Assembly: GCF_042675745.1 (NCBI RefSeq)
Contig: NZ_JBHTJM010000001.1
Span: 110,343-174,342, forward strand
Direction: 5' to 3'
Source of the DNA: Pseudofulvibacter geojedonensis
GTDB taxonomy: Bacteria > Bacteroidota > Bacteroidia > Flavobacteriales > Flavobacteriaceae
DNA length: 64,000 bases
Part shown: piece after piece, positions 43,251 through 51,287 of the stretch
How the letters are laid out: each line of letters begins with the position of its first letter
Numbering within the stretch: the stretch's first letter is position 1
The notes under the pieces: generated by a model
Told to the model about the DNA's origin: nothing
Seen by the model: the letters and a program-made list of their open reading frames with translations, nothing else
Database searches by the model: none
Translations under genes and position numbers: made by a program

Positions 43251-44201
43251 ATGAAAATATTAGTAAACGAAGGAATCTCTAACTCTGGAAAGGAATTACT
43301 AGAGTCGAAAGGTTATGAGGTAATGGTTATGCGAGTTGCTCAAGAACAACTCACTAATTTTATTAACACACACAATATCTCTATCTTATTAGTTAAGAAC
43401 AATACTAAAATATCTAAAGAAGTTGTAGATGCCTGCCCTACATTAGAACTTATAGGTATTGGAGGTGATAATTTTAGCAACCTAGATTTAGCTTATATAA
43501 AAAGTAAGGGTATTGCTGTAATAAAAACTCCAACTGCTGCAGCCAATGCAGTTGCTGAGTTAGTTTTTGCACATTTATTAGGAATGGTTAGATATTTACA
43601 TGATTCTAACAGACAAATGCCTCTAGAAGGAGATTTGCGCTTTAAAGAGTTGAAACAATATTATGCTAAAGGCACTGAGTTAAAAGGAAAAACTATTGGT
43701 ATAGTAGGAACTGGTAACACTGGTAAAGCTGTTGCTAAAATAGCGCTAGGCTTAGGTATGAAAGTTTTAATGAATAACAAAAATGGCTCAGACACTAATA
43801 TTTCAATTTCATATTTTGATGGACAAGAAGTAAACTTTTCGTTTAAATCAAATCCACTATCTTCTCTTTTACAAGATTCGGATTTTATAACATTACACAC
43901 CCCTTCTCTATCTCAGCATTTAATTGGTGAAGCCGAGCTAAGACTAATGAAAAAGGGAGTTGGAATTATCAATACTGCTACTGGTGGTGTGTTAGATGAA
44001 GTTGCTCTTATTAATTTTATTGAAGGAAAACATGTTGCGTATGCAGCTCTAGACGTATATGAAACAGAACCTAATCCTGAAATCCAACTATTAATGAACC
44101 CAGAACTGTCTTTATCTCCACATATTGGAGGAGCAACTATAGAAACTCAAGAACGCATGGGAGTTGAACTAGCAAATCAAATCATAAAGCACTACGAATA
44201 A
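43251..44201 (+). CDS. D-2-hydroxyacid dehydrogenase, SerA-like, altered active site
   Basis: 316 aa, NAD-binding GIVGTGNTGKAVA near residue 150 and overall D-isomer 2-hydroxyacid dehydrogenase architecture. Position after serC suggests 3-phosphoglycerate dehydrogenase. The catalytic His is present (H291 in SPHIGGAT) as is the Glu in YETEPNP, but the conserved active-site Arg of the INTARGG motif is Thr244 (NTATGG, codon act at 43980-43982), and the usual R-G-G-V-G-x-D-N substrate loop reads IGGDNFSN. Two substrate-side arginines thus appear lost. It may be inactive, have another substrate, or be replaced elsewhere in the genome. The frame is intact. Confidence 0.8.
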   Translation: MKILVNEGISNSGKELLESKGYEVMVMRVAQEQLTNFINTHNISILLVKNNTKISKEVVDACPTLELIGIGGDNFSNLDLAYIKSKGIAVIKTPTAAANAVAELVFAHLLGMVRYLHDSNRQMPLEGDLRFKELKQYYAKGTELKGKTIGIVGTGNTGKAVAKIALGLGMKVLMNNKNGSDTNISISYFDGQEVNFSFKSNPLSSLLQDSDFITLHTPSLSQHLIGEAELRLMKKGVGIINTATGGVLDEVALINFIEGKHVAYAALDVYETEPNPEIQLLMNPELSLSPHIGGATIETQERMGVELANQIIKHYE

Positions 44202-44221
44202 ACAAATTAACTTTTGTTAAT

Positions 44222-44267
44222 AAAAAATCCTATAACCTATATTACGAATATAGTTTATAGGATTTTT
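44222..44267 (+). terminator. terminator of the serC-serA operon
   Basis: AAAAATCCTATAA... pairs with TTATAGGATTTTT, with an inner CTATATT/AATATAG extension; long stem with a T run. Confidence 0.92.
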
Positions 44268-44296
44268 GTATTTTAGAGAAACTAAAAACCCTAAAA

Positions 44297-45460
44297 ATGA
44301 AACTACATTACTTAATTTTTATGTACCTAACAAGCTTAATAGGTATTTCAACACAAGCTCAAACCTATAATGCCTACCACAATACTATAGCAAGTGGTTG
44401 TTCGCAATCTTCTGTAGATACTAATTTACAAGAATACGTGAATTTTGGAATAAAAAGTGTGGGTTCAACTGCTATACAAAACTCACTAGATTGGTTAAAG
44501 GCCAAATATCAAAGTTATGGGTATACAGACATTGTTGAGCAAGAATTCACAGCAAGCGGACAACAAACCAAAAACTTAATTATTACCAAGCAAGGTTCAA
44601 CCTATCCTAACACTTATGTTATTGTTGATGCTCATTATGACTCTATTAATGGTGTTGGTGCAAATGATAATGGAAGTGGTACTGTAGCTTTATTAGAAAT
44701 GGCCAAACAAATGGCAAATATACCCACTGCTTACTCTATTAAGTTTATTCATTTTTCTGCAGAAGAAATTGGTTTAATAGGAAGTCAATACTATGTAGAT
44801 AATACTGTTATTCCTCAAAACATGGATATAAAACTAGTTTTAAATATTGACGAAATCGGTGGCATTAATGGTCAAACCAATGATACTATTGTTTGTGAAC
44901 GAGACACTGGTAACCCTAGTAGTAACAATGCACAATCATCTGTAGTTACAAACCAATTAGCAACATGTATAGGATTCTATTCTACTTTAAACACTGAGAT
45001 TTCATATGCTTACTCTTCAGACTACATGACTTTTGAAAATAATGGAGAAATTATTACTGGATTATTTGAAAAAAACCAAACACCATACAGACATACTCCA
45101 AATGATATTATTGCCAATATGGATACTGTTTACGTATACGAAGTAATTAAAGGTGCAACAGGTGCTTTAGCTTTCTTTGCTGAAGCGGATCAAGCTCTTT
45201 CTACTAATAGCGAAGTATTTAGTAATTTGGATGTATATCCAATTCCTGCTGACAAAAAAATTACTGTTTATTTTGGAAAAACAGTAAATGAAGTTAGAGT
45301 ATCTATTTTTGATATAAATGGAAAAACAGTATTTAATAAATTTTATAGCAATATCGAGAATTCTAAAACTATTAATACAGAAAAATTACAATCTGGTATT
45401 TATGTTATGACAATAGATATTGATGGAATCAAGAAAAATCAAAAAATTCAAATAAAATAA
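44297..45460 (+). CDS. secreted M28 zinc aminopeptidase with T9SS type A sorting domain
   Basis: 387 aa. Signal peptide 1-21 (ending ISTQAQ), then an M28 peptidase with di-zinc ligands VDAHYDSI, GANDNGSG (bridging Asp), FSAEEIG (catalytic and ligand Glu), NIDEIGG and YRHTPNDI. A C-terminal ~80-residue Por/type A domain (NLDVYPIPADKKITVYF...ISIFDINGKTVF...LQSGIYVMTIDIDG...KIQIK) directs export by type IX secretion. Likely an extracellular leucine/glutamine-type aminopeptidase acting in protein scavenging. Single gene. Confidence 0.93.
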   Translation: MKLHYLIFMYLTSLIGISTQAQTYNAYHNTIASGCSQSSVDTNLQEYVNFGIKSVGSTAIQNSLDWLKAKYQSYGYTDIVEQEFTASGQQTKNLIITKQGSTYPNTYVIVDAHYDSINGVGANDNGSGTVALLEMAKQMANIPTAYSIKFIHFSAEEIGLIGSQYYVDNTVIPQNMDIKLVLNIDEIGGINGQTNDTIVCERDTGNPSSNNAQSSVVTNQLATCIGFYSTLNTEISYAYSSDYMTFENNGEIITGLFEKNQTPYRHTPNDIIANMDTVYVYEVIKGATGALAFFAEADQALSTNSEVFSNLDVYPIPADKKITVYFGKTVNEVRVSIFDINGKTVFNKFYSNIENSKTINTEKLQSGIYVMTIDIDGIKKNQKIQIK

Positions 45461-45626
45461 AATGCCATATAATAAAAGATTTATCTAACTAATTTTAAGT
45501 TAATTTTTTCATTTCGTCGAATAAATTACGCAACTTGCCGAAGAGTATTTGGCGTCAAAGTTGTTAGATACAATATCTGTTATAAAACTCTTAAATTTAA
45601 AAAAATCAATATTAAAACTTAAGAAA

Positions 45627-46265
45627 ATGTCAGGAATTTTAGACTTATTAAACAGTGATTTAGGTAAAACAATTATTAGCGGGGTATCAAATCAAACTGG
45701 ACAACCTGCCGATAAAACTTCATCTGTTTTAACAATGGCTTTGCCTGTTTTAATGGGAGCTATGAAACGTAATGCCTCTACTCCAGAAGGAGCTGCAGGA
45801 TTAATGGGAGCATTATCTAGTAAACACGATGGATCTATTTTAGATAATTTAGGTGGTTTATTTAGTGGTGGTGTAGACCAAAGTGTAATGGATGATGGCG
45901 CAGGTATTTTAGGACATGTATTAGGAAGTTCTGAAAGTAATGTAACTAATGCTTTATCACAAAAAACAGGTATGAGCTCTGAATCTGTAATGCAAATATT
46001 AAAAATTGCTGCACCAATAATTATGGGGTATTTAGGAAAACAATCTCGCCAGAATAATGTATCTAATTCTAACGGAATTGGAGATTTATTAGGTGGATTA
46101 TTAGGAGGTGGAACTGGTGCTCCACAGCAACAAACTTTAATTGAGTCTTTATTAGATGGTGATGGAGATGGTAGTATTCTAGATGATGTAGCTGGTATGG
46201 TATTAGGTGGAAGCCAAAAGAAAGGCGGACTTGGCGGATTACTAGGCGGATTGTTTGGTAAATAA
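45627..46265 (+). CDS. DUF937 family protein
   Basis: About 212 aa, starting MSGILDLLNSDLGKTIISGVSNQTG at the ATG at 45627 (26 further open codons upstream lack family sequence). Helical, Ala/Gly-rich body with MALPVLMGAMKRNAS and glycine-rich repeats near the C-terminus (GDLLGGLLGGGTG, GGLGGLLGGLFGK). An acidic DGDGDGSILDD stretch may bind calcium. Family function unknown; related to YidB. Terminated by a hairpin directly after. Confidence 0.88.
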   Translation: MSGILDLLNSDLGKTIISGVSNQTGQPADKTSSVLTMALPVLMGAMKRNASTPEGAAGLMGALSSKHDGSILDNLGGLFSGGVDQSVMDDGAGILGHVLGSSESNVTNALSQKTGMSSESVMQILKIAAPIIMGYLGKQSRQNNVSNSNGIGDLLGGLLGGGTGAPQQQTLIESLLDGDGDGSILDDVAGMVLGGSQKKGGLGGLLGGLFGK

Positions 46266-46288
46266 TAGTATATTAATTTATATATAAT

Positions 46289-46317
46289 GAAGCTGAGTAT
46301 TTTTACTCGGCTTTTTT
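46289..46317 (+). terminator. terminator of the DUF937 gene
   Basis: AAGCTGAGTA, short loop, TACTCGGCTT with one G-U pair, followed by six T residues. Confidence 0.88.
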
Positions 46318-46350
46318 GTATCTTTATATTATCATAACAACTTGATTATC

Positions 46351-46758
46351 ATGAAAATATTTAGTTTACTACTTACTTTTTTTATATTTATTTCCTGTGG
46401 AAACACAAAAGAAGTTCTTTCTGCTAAAGAAGATGATAAAGTTGTAATCAAAAATGAGGAGCTTGAATATGAAATTATTATTATAGAACCTGGTTTTAAT
46501 TCTTGGTTAGCTACACAACCTACTCAAGACTTTTTTAGTCAAGAAACATTAGAAATAAGAAACAATAGATGGGTAGTAGAATGGAACAGTCGTGTTTTAC
46601 AACCGCAAAGATTTAACCCTAACCTTTACGAAATGCAAATTGACTATCAACCTCAAATTGATTACGGAAAAGAGGTTAACTATAAACTATTTATGTACTT
46701 TAGGTATTTTCAACAAAAATACCAACAACGTTTATCTTCTCAACCTTTCGTAAATTAA
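46351..46758 (+). CDS. DUF6146 family lipoprotein
   Basis: 135 aa from ATG 46351 (a TTG three codons upstream is less likely). Lipoprotein signal MKIFSLLLTFFIFISCGN. The mature domain contains FNSWLATQPTQDFFSQETLEIRNNRWVVEWNSR, matching the DUF6146 pattern of a small, conserved Bacteroidota envelope protein. Function unknown. It precedes the DUF6787 gene, an arrangement I recognise from flavobacteria (from memory). Confidence 0.82.
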   Translation: MKIFSLLLTFFIFISCGNTKEVLSAKEDDKVVIKNEELEYEIIIIEPGFNSWLATQPTQDFFSQETLEIRNNRWVVEWNSRVLQPQRFNPNLYEMQIDYQPQIDYGKEVNYKLFMYFRYFQQKYQQRLSSQPFVN

Positions 46759-46812
46759 CAACAATTTCATCAATTTTGATTTAAATCATTTTTTCCATAA
46801 AACATCTTTCTT

Positions 46813-46820
46813 TATTTTTG
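46813..46820 (+). promoter_or_regulatory. candidate -7 box of the DUF6787 gene
   Basis: TATTTTTG fits TANNTTTG, 22 nt before the ATG at 46843. No -33 TTG at standard spacing. Confidence 0.4.
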
Positions 46821-46842
46821 CTTTTTGATAGTAAGATTGATT

Positions 46843-47352
46843 ATGATAAACGATTTAAAAAAACGTTGGGAAATACAAAAAAATTGGCAGTTAATCTATC
46901 CCTTTTTAGGCATTATAGGTTTATTACTTAGTGGTTATATACTAGCAAAAGGTATTTTAAAATCGTTTTCTCCTGACAATTTAATTTTACTATTCTTTTT
47001 AACACTTTTAGTAAGTTATGGAATATTGAATGTTACATTAAAAATATTTAATAAGTTAGCTAGTAAATGGAACGTAACCTATAGATGGGAGTTAATAGCT
47101 ATTTTCTTAGTATTTGCCATTACAGGATCTACCGCAGCAAAAATATCTGGCCCAATATTAGAAGCTCTAGATTTAAAAGAAATGATAAGCAATTCTTTTT
47201 TATTCTGGACAATTAGAATTTTACTCATCTTCCCTATTTACCAAGTTATGCTTGTATTAGTTGGTTGGTTATTTGGACAGTTTGACTTCTTTTGGGCTTT
47301 TGAAAAGAAAATGCTAAAACGTATGGGATTCAAGCGTTTTTTTAATGAATAA
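46843..47352 (+). CDS. DUF6787 family membrane protein with duplicated motif
   Basis: About 169 aa, four or five hydrophobic helices. The family core is the C-terminal ~100 residues (SKWNVTYRWELIAIFLVFAITGSTAAKISGPILE ... GWLFGQFDFFWAFEKKMLKRMGF). The first ~35 residues, LKKRWEIQKNWQLIYPFLGIIGLLLSGYILAKGIL, repeat the same 'KRW.I..NWQLI' then transmembrane pattern, so the protein looks like an internal duplication. Function unknown. ATG 46843 preferred over the upstream TTG at 46825. Confidence 0.82.
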   Translation: MINDLKKRWEIQKNWQLIYPFLGIIGLLLSGYILAKGILKSFSPDNLILLFFLTLLVSYGILNVTLKIFNKLASKWNVTYRWELIAIFLVFAITGSTAAKISGPILEALDLKEMISNSFLFWTIRILLIFPIYQVMLVLVGWLFGQFDFFWAFEKKMLKRMGFKRFFNE

Positions 47353-47386
47353 TTTTTTTTGATGTTATCAGTTTTATTAAAGTTTA

Positions 47387-47394
47387 TATATTTG
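47387..47394 (+). promoter_or_regulatory. candidate promoter of the His-rich/TonB receptor operon
   Basis: TATATTTG (47387-47394) with TTTG at 47358-47361 (25-nt spacer, slightly long). Start codon GTG 47414 lies 20 nt downstream. Confidence 0.45.
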
Positions 47395-47413
47395 TTTCTG
47401 TATGTAGAAAGTT

Positions 47414-47755
47414 GTGAATAAAACAAAGCAACATATAATTATTAAACTAAGTGCTATAATCATAGCATTGGCTTTTCTTTTACCAAGTATTGCCAACATA
47501 ATTCATACTTTTGAACACAAGCACGAACACAAGTATGAACTGTGTGATAATAAAGATGAAGTCCATTTACATGAATTAGAAAATGATTGTGATTTCTGTA
47601 AATTTAAACTTAACCAAAGTTATCACAATAAAAATACCATCATACAGCATGTTTTTGTAGTTATACCTACAAAACTTATTCATACATCATATTCCTTTCA
47701 ATATAATTTTCAAAATCTATCCTTTTCATTAAGAGCTCCTCCTGTTTTAGTATAA
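47414..47755 (+). CDS. small His/Cys-rich exported protein (possible metal binder)
   Basis: 113 aa from GTG 47414. One N-terminal hydrophobic segment (IIIKLSAIIIALAFLLPSIANI) acts as a signal or anchor. The next ~45 residues concentrate metal ligands: HTFEHKHEHKYELCD...EVHLHELENDCDFCKF, including a Cys-x2-Cys pair. The end, SFSLRAPPVLV, is a motif I associate with small flavobacterial proteins upstream of TonB receptors. It precedes a TonB receptor by 39 nt. The layout suggests metal handling; no family is assigned. Confidence 0.68.
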   Translation: MNKTKQHIIIKLSAIIIALAFLLPSIANIIHTFEHKHEHKYELCDNKDEVHLHELENDCDFCKFKLNQSYHNKNTIIQHVFVVIPTKLIHTSYSFQYNFQNLSFSLRAPPVLV

Positions 47756-47794
47756 TATATCATTATTCAATATATACTAAAATAAACATAGAGT

Positions 47795-50200
47795 ATGAAA
47801 AATTGTGCCCTATTCTTACTACTACTCTTAAGCCAGTTAGTAAGTAGCCAAAATTGCAATTCTACATACTTAGGTGAGGTAAAAGATTTTCATGATGGTA
47901 GTCCTTTATATGGTGCTACTATACATCTTAAAGAACTCAATAAGTATGCTGCAACAGACATTAACGGAAAATTTAAGTTTCAAAACTTATGCGATGGTAC
48001 CATAACTGTTTTGGTTTCTCATATAGGTTGTGAAACCAAAGAAACACAAGTTATAATTAATGGTGACTCCTTTAGTTCTATTAATTTAGAACATCATACA
48101 GAAGAGTTAGATGAAGTAAATCTTCATGGGAATTCAGGTAAGAAAAAAACATTGACCTCTCAAGAGACAGTTCTTAAGAAAGATGTATTAGAAAATTACA
48201 GTTCTGGTAGTCTAGGAGATGCTTTAAAAGAAGTAACTGGGGTTTCTTCTGTTAATACTGGTAACGCAATAGTAAAACCTGTAATTAATGGCTTACACAG
48301 TAGTAGAATTACCATTATAAACAACGGTGTTAGACTGCAAGATCAAGATTGGGGAATTGAACACGCACCTAATATTGATATTAACTCAGTTGAAAGTGTT
48401 ACTGTTGTGAAAGGCTCAGGTGCTTTGGCTTATGGAGGAGACGCTATAGGTGGTGTTGTTATTTTAAACCCTAATAAGTTTATAACTAAAGATTCTCTAT
48501 TCGGAAAATCAATTCTAACTGCTCAATCAAACGGTAGAGGTGGTAGTTTAACTAGCTCTTTAACTAAAACCTTTGAAAAAGGTTGGTTTGTTTCCGGACA
48601 AGGAACATATAAACAGTTAGGAGACTTTCATGCTCCAGATTATATCTTAACTAATACTGGTGTTAAAACCAAAGCTATTTCACTATCTACTGGTTATAAA
48701 AAATTTGAAAAAGGGTTCGATGTTTATTATAGCTATATTAATAATAGCCTAGGTATTTTATCTGCCTCACATATTGGTAATGCTCAAGACTTATTAAACG
48801 CTATTAACAATTCAGATCCTTTAATAACAGAAGATTTTAGTTATAAAATTAATAGTCCTAGACAAGATGTTTCACATCATTTAATAAAAACTAATTTTTA
48901 CAAACGATTTGAAAATTTAGGTAAACTTAGTCTTCAGTATGATTATCAAAACAATAAAAGATTTGAATTTGATAAAAGAGTTGGAGATGACAGAAACAAA
49001 CCCGCAGTAGATTTAACTTTACAAACTCACTCTATACTATCTGATTTTAAATTCGATGCAAACAACAATAGAGTCTTTCATGCTGGAGTTTTAACTAGAT
49101 ACCAAGACAACTTTGCTAATCCAGATACTGGCGTAAGACGACTAATACCTGATTATCAGAAAATTGACCTTGGAGCCTATATTACATCTCTATTTAAGTT
49201 AAATTCTAAACTTAGTATAGACGCTGGTTTGCGATACGATTTTAACAGAATAGACGCTAAGAAATTTTATCAAGAAAGTCGTTGGAATAGTAATGGCTAT
49301 AATGAAGATTTTTCAGATATTATAATAGATGATAATGTTACAGGAAATCAATTATTAGTAAACCCCATTTTTAATTATCACAACATTTCTATTTCTACTG
49401 GCCTAATGTATAATATAAATAAAAAATCTCATTTTTCTTTTAATTATACCTTATCTAATAGAGCTCCTAACCCATCCGAATTATTTAGTGATGGGCTACA
49501 TCATTCTGCAGCTAGAATTGAATTAGGTGACCTAAGAATTAAGCAAGAACACTCTAATCGTTTTTCAACTAGTTATAATTTTAATAATGATAAATTCTCT
49601 ATTAATTCTGAATTATTTCTGAATTCGATTAAAGATTTTATTTATTTAGAACCTACAGGTTCTGAATTTACTATTAGAGGTGAATTTCCTGTTTGGGAGT
49701 ATAAACAAACAAACGCCTTATTGTTTGGCTTAGATGCAAACTTGCAATATCAATTGAATTCCAATTGGATTGTTTCAAACAAAACATCTTTTGTTCATGG
49801 AGAGGATAAAAAAAATAAACGCTCTTTAATAGACATGCCTCCTTTTAACACAGTCACTAGTTTTACATTCAACAAAGGAAAATGGCTTGATTTAACCTGT
49901 ACATTAAAGAGTGAATTAGTTGTTAAACAAAATAGATACCCTAATAACAATTTTGAAGTATACATACCTCAAACAGACTCTAATGAGTTAATAGATATAA
50001 GCTCTACTCCTGCTGGATATCATTTATTACATTTTATAAGCAGTATAAAAGTTTATCAGGAGTCTAAAACACCTATAGAGATAGGAGTAAATGTTAATAA
50101 TTTGCTCAACACCTCATATAGAAATTACTTAAACAGATTACGATATTTTTCTGATGACATAGGAAGGAATATGATGATTTCTTTAAAAATTAATTATTAA
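47795..50200 (+). CDS. TonB-dependent receptor with carboxypeptidase-regulatory domain
   Basis: 801-aa outer-membrane receptor. Signal peptide 1-18 (ending LVSSQ), a CarboxypepD_reg-like domain (residues ~25-100, GEVKDFHDGSPLYGATIHL), a plug (SLGDALKEVTGVSSVNTGNAIVKPVINGLHSSRITIINNGVRLQDQDWGIEHAPNID) and a 22-stranded barrel ending ...GRNMMISLKINY. Takes up a substrate by the TonB-ExbBD proton motive force. Plug sequence resembles receptors for metal chelates rather than SusC glycan receptors. It sits between the His-rich protein and a lipoprotein, 20 nt before the latter. Confidence 0.93.
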   Translation: MKNCALFLLLLLSQLVSSQNCNSTYLGEVKDFHDGSPLYGATIHLKELNKYAATDINGKFKFQNLCDGTITVLVSHIGCETKETQVIINGDSFSSINLEHHTEELDEVNLHGNSGKKKTLTSQETVLKKDVLENYSSGSLGDALKEVTGVSSVNTGNAIVKPVINGLHSSRITIINNGVRLQDQDWGIEHAPNIDINSVESVTVVKGSGALAYGGDAIGGVVILNPNKFITKDSLFGKSILTAQSNGRGGSLTSSLTKTFEKGWFVSGQGTYKQLGDFHAPDYILTNTGVKTKAISLSTGYKKFEKGFDVYYSYINNSLGILSASHIGNAQDLLNAINNSDPLITEDFSYKINSPRQDVSHHLIKTNFYKRFENLGKLSLQYDYQNNKRFEFDKRVGDDRNKPAVDLTLQTHSILSDFKFDANNNRVFHAGVLTRYQDNFANPDTGVRRLIPDYQKIDLGAYITSLFKLNSKLSIDAGLRYDFNRIDAKKFYQESRWNSNGYNEDFSDIIIDDNVTGNQLLVNPIFNYHNISISTGLMYNINKKSHFSFNYTLSNRAPNPSELFSDGLHHSAARIELGDLRIKQEHSNRFSTSYNFNNDKFSINSELFLNSIKDFIYLEPTGSEFTIRGEFPVWEYKQTNALLFGLDANLQYQLNSNWIVSNKTSFVHGEDKKNKRSLIDMPPFNTVTSFTFNKGKWLDLTCTLKSELVVKQNRYPNNNFEVYIPQTDSNELIDISSTPAGYHLLHFISSIKVYQESKTPIEIGVNVNNLLNTSYRNYLNRLRYFSDDIGRNMMISLKINY

Positions 50201-50220
50201 AAATTTAAAAACACAAAAAA

Positions 50221-50769
50221 ATGAAAACTATTAAGACATTACTTTTAGGATTAGCAATTGCAGGATTTACAGCATGTTCAAGTGACGATCCAGATCACGT
50301 ACACCAAGAAGAAGTAATAACTACAATGACTATTACCTTAAGTCCACAAGAAGGTGGAACAGATGTTATATTAAAAACTCAAGATTTAGATGGAGATGGG
50401 CCAAATCCTCCTATCATTACCAATGGAAATTTAGTTGCTGGAAAAACCTATAATGGTAGTATAGTATTCTTAAATGAAACTGAAAGCCCTGCTGACAATA
50501 TTACAACAGAAGTTTCTAATGAAGGAACAGAGCACCAAGTTTTATTTACTGCTGGTGGAGGTTTAGATGTAACTACAGATTATACTGATCAAGACAGCAA
50601 TGGAAATCCGATAGGATTAACATTTACTGTTACAGCTAACACATCTTCTACTGGTACATTTACAGTAACTTTAAAACATGAGCCAACTAAACCTAATGAT
50701 GGTACAATAGCTGGAGCTGGAGGAGAAACAGATATAGACGCAACATTTAATGTAAATATTCAGTCATAA
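50221..50769 (+). CDS. lipoprotein paired with TonB receptor
   Basis: 182 aa. Lipoprotein signal MKTIKTLLLGLAIAGFTACSS, then DDPDHVHQEE, a His/Asp-rich N-terminus that could bind metal, and a single beta-rich domain (MTITLSPQEGGTDVILKTQDLDGDGPNPPIITNGNL...) resembling the all-beta lipoproteins that partner with TonB receptors in the outer membrane. It is the last gene of this operon. The substrate (zinc, copper or iron) cannot be told from sequence. Confidence 0.78.
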   Translation: MKTIKTLLLGLAIAGFTACSSDDPDHVHQEEVITTMTITLSPQEGGTDVILKTQDLDGDGPNPPIITNGNLVAGKTYNGSIVFLNETESPADNITTEVSNEGTEHQVLFTAGGGLDVTTDYTDQDSNGNPIGLTFTVTANTSSTGTFTVTLKHEPTKPNDGTIAGAGGETDIDATFNVNIQS

Positions 50770-50788
50770 TTAAATTTTAATTACAAAT

Positions 50789-50821
50789 AAAAAAGCCTTG
50801 CAGTTAGCAAGACTTTTTTAT
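50789..50821. terminator. bidirectional terminator
   Basis: AAAAAGCCTTGC, loop agtta, GCAAGACTTTTTT with one C-A mismatch, between the lipoprotein gene and the convergent 105-aa gene. Confidence 0.85.
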
Positions 50822-50832
50822 TTGTAATATCT

Positions 50833-51150
50833 TTATTCAACATCTATAATCTCTCCTCCTACTTTTCTTCCTTTCAATACATACTGATAAATCCAGGTTA
50901 AAGTAAAAGTTGGAATGATATCTAAACCAGGCATTAACTCTTCAAACAAACTTGTCAAACCAGCTATTTTACCAATAGCTCCCTTATACATTCTTGTCAT
51001 TAAAAATGCGGATATAGGAGCCCAAACAACATCTACTCCTTCACCTAAGAAAGGTATTGTAAATGACACCATACCTATAGCATCAAACACTAAACCTAAA
51101 GCCAAATTTTTATATTTTTCTTTTTTATAAGTTTCTTCTGTATTGGTCAT
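50833..51150 (-). CDS. conserved small membrane protein
   Basis: 105 aa. Two or three membrane helices; YKNLALGLVFDAIGMVSFTIPFLGEGVDVVWAPISAFLMTRMYKG carries an acidic FLGEGVDVVWAP core, followed by KIAGLTSLFEELMPGLDIIPTFTLTWIYQYV. A family of conserved Bacteroidota proteins of unknown function. Single gene downstream of rny but past its terminator. Confidence 0.8.
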   Translation of the reverse strand: MTNTEETYKKEKYKNLALGLVFDAIGMVSFTIPFLGEGVDVVWAPISAFLMTRMYKGAIGKIAGLTSLFEELMPGLDIIPTFTLTWIYQYVLKGRKVGGEIIDVE

Positions 51151-51233
51151 AATATAGTTTTATTGGTTATACCACTATAAGATAACAAATAATATGCCGA
51201 AAAATTGTCTTTTCTTAAACATTCTGAAAAGGA

Positions 51234-51263
51234 ACAAAAAAAGACCTTCTTTTCAGAAGGCCT
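51234..51263 (-). terminator. rny terminator
   Basis: On the minus strand AGGCCTTCT, loop gaaa, AGAAGGTCT (one G-U pair), then seven T residues; 24 nt past the rny stop. Confidence 0.88.
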
Positions 51264-51287
51264 ATAATATTTAAATATAAAAATAAT

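Noticed and set aside
45549..45626. 26-residue N-terminal extension of the DUF937 protein
   Set aside because: Starts on a non-ATG codon, is low in family similarity and lies in the probable leader.
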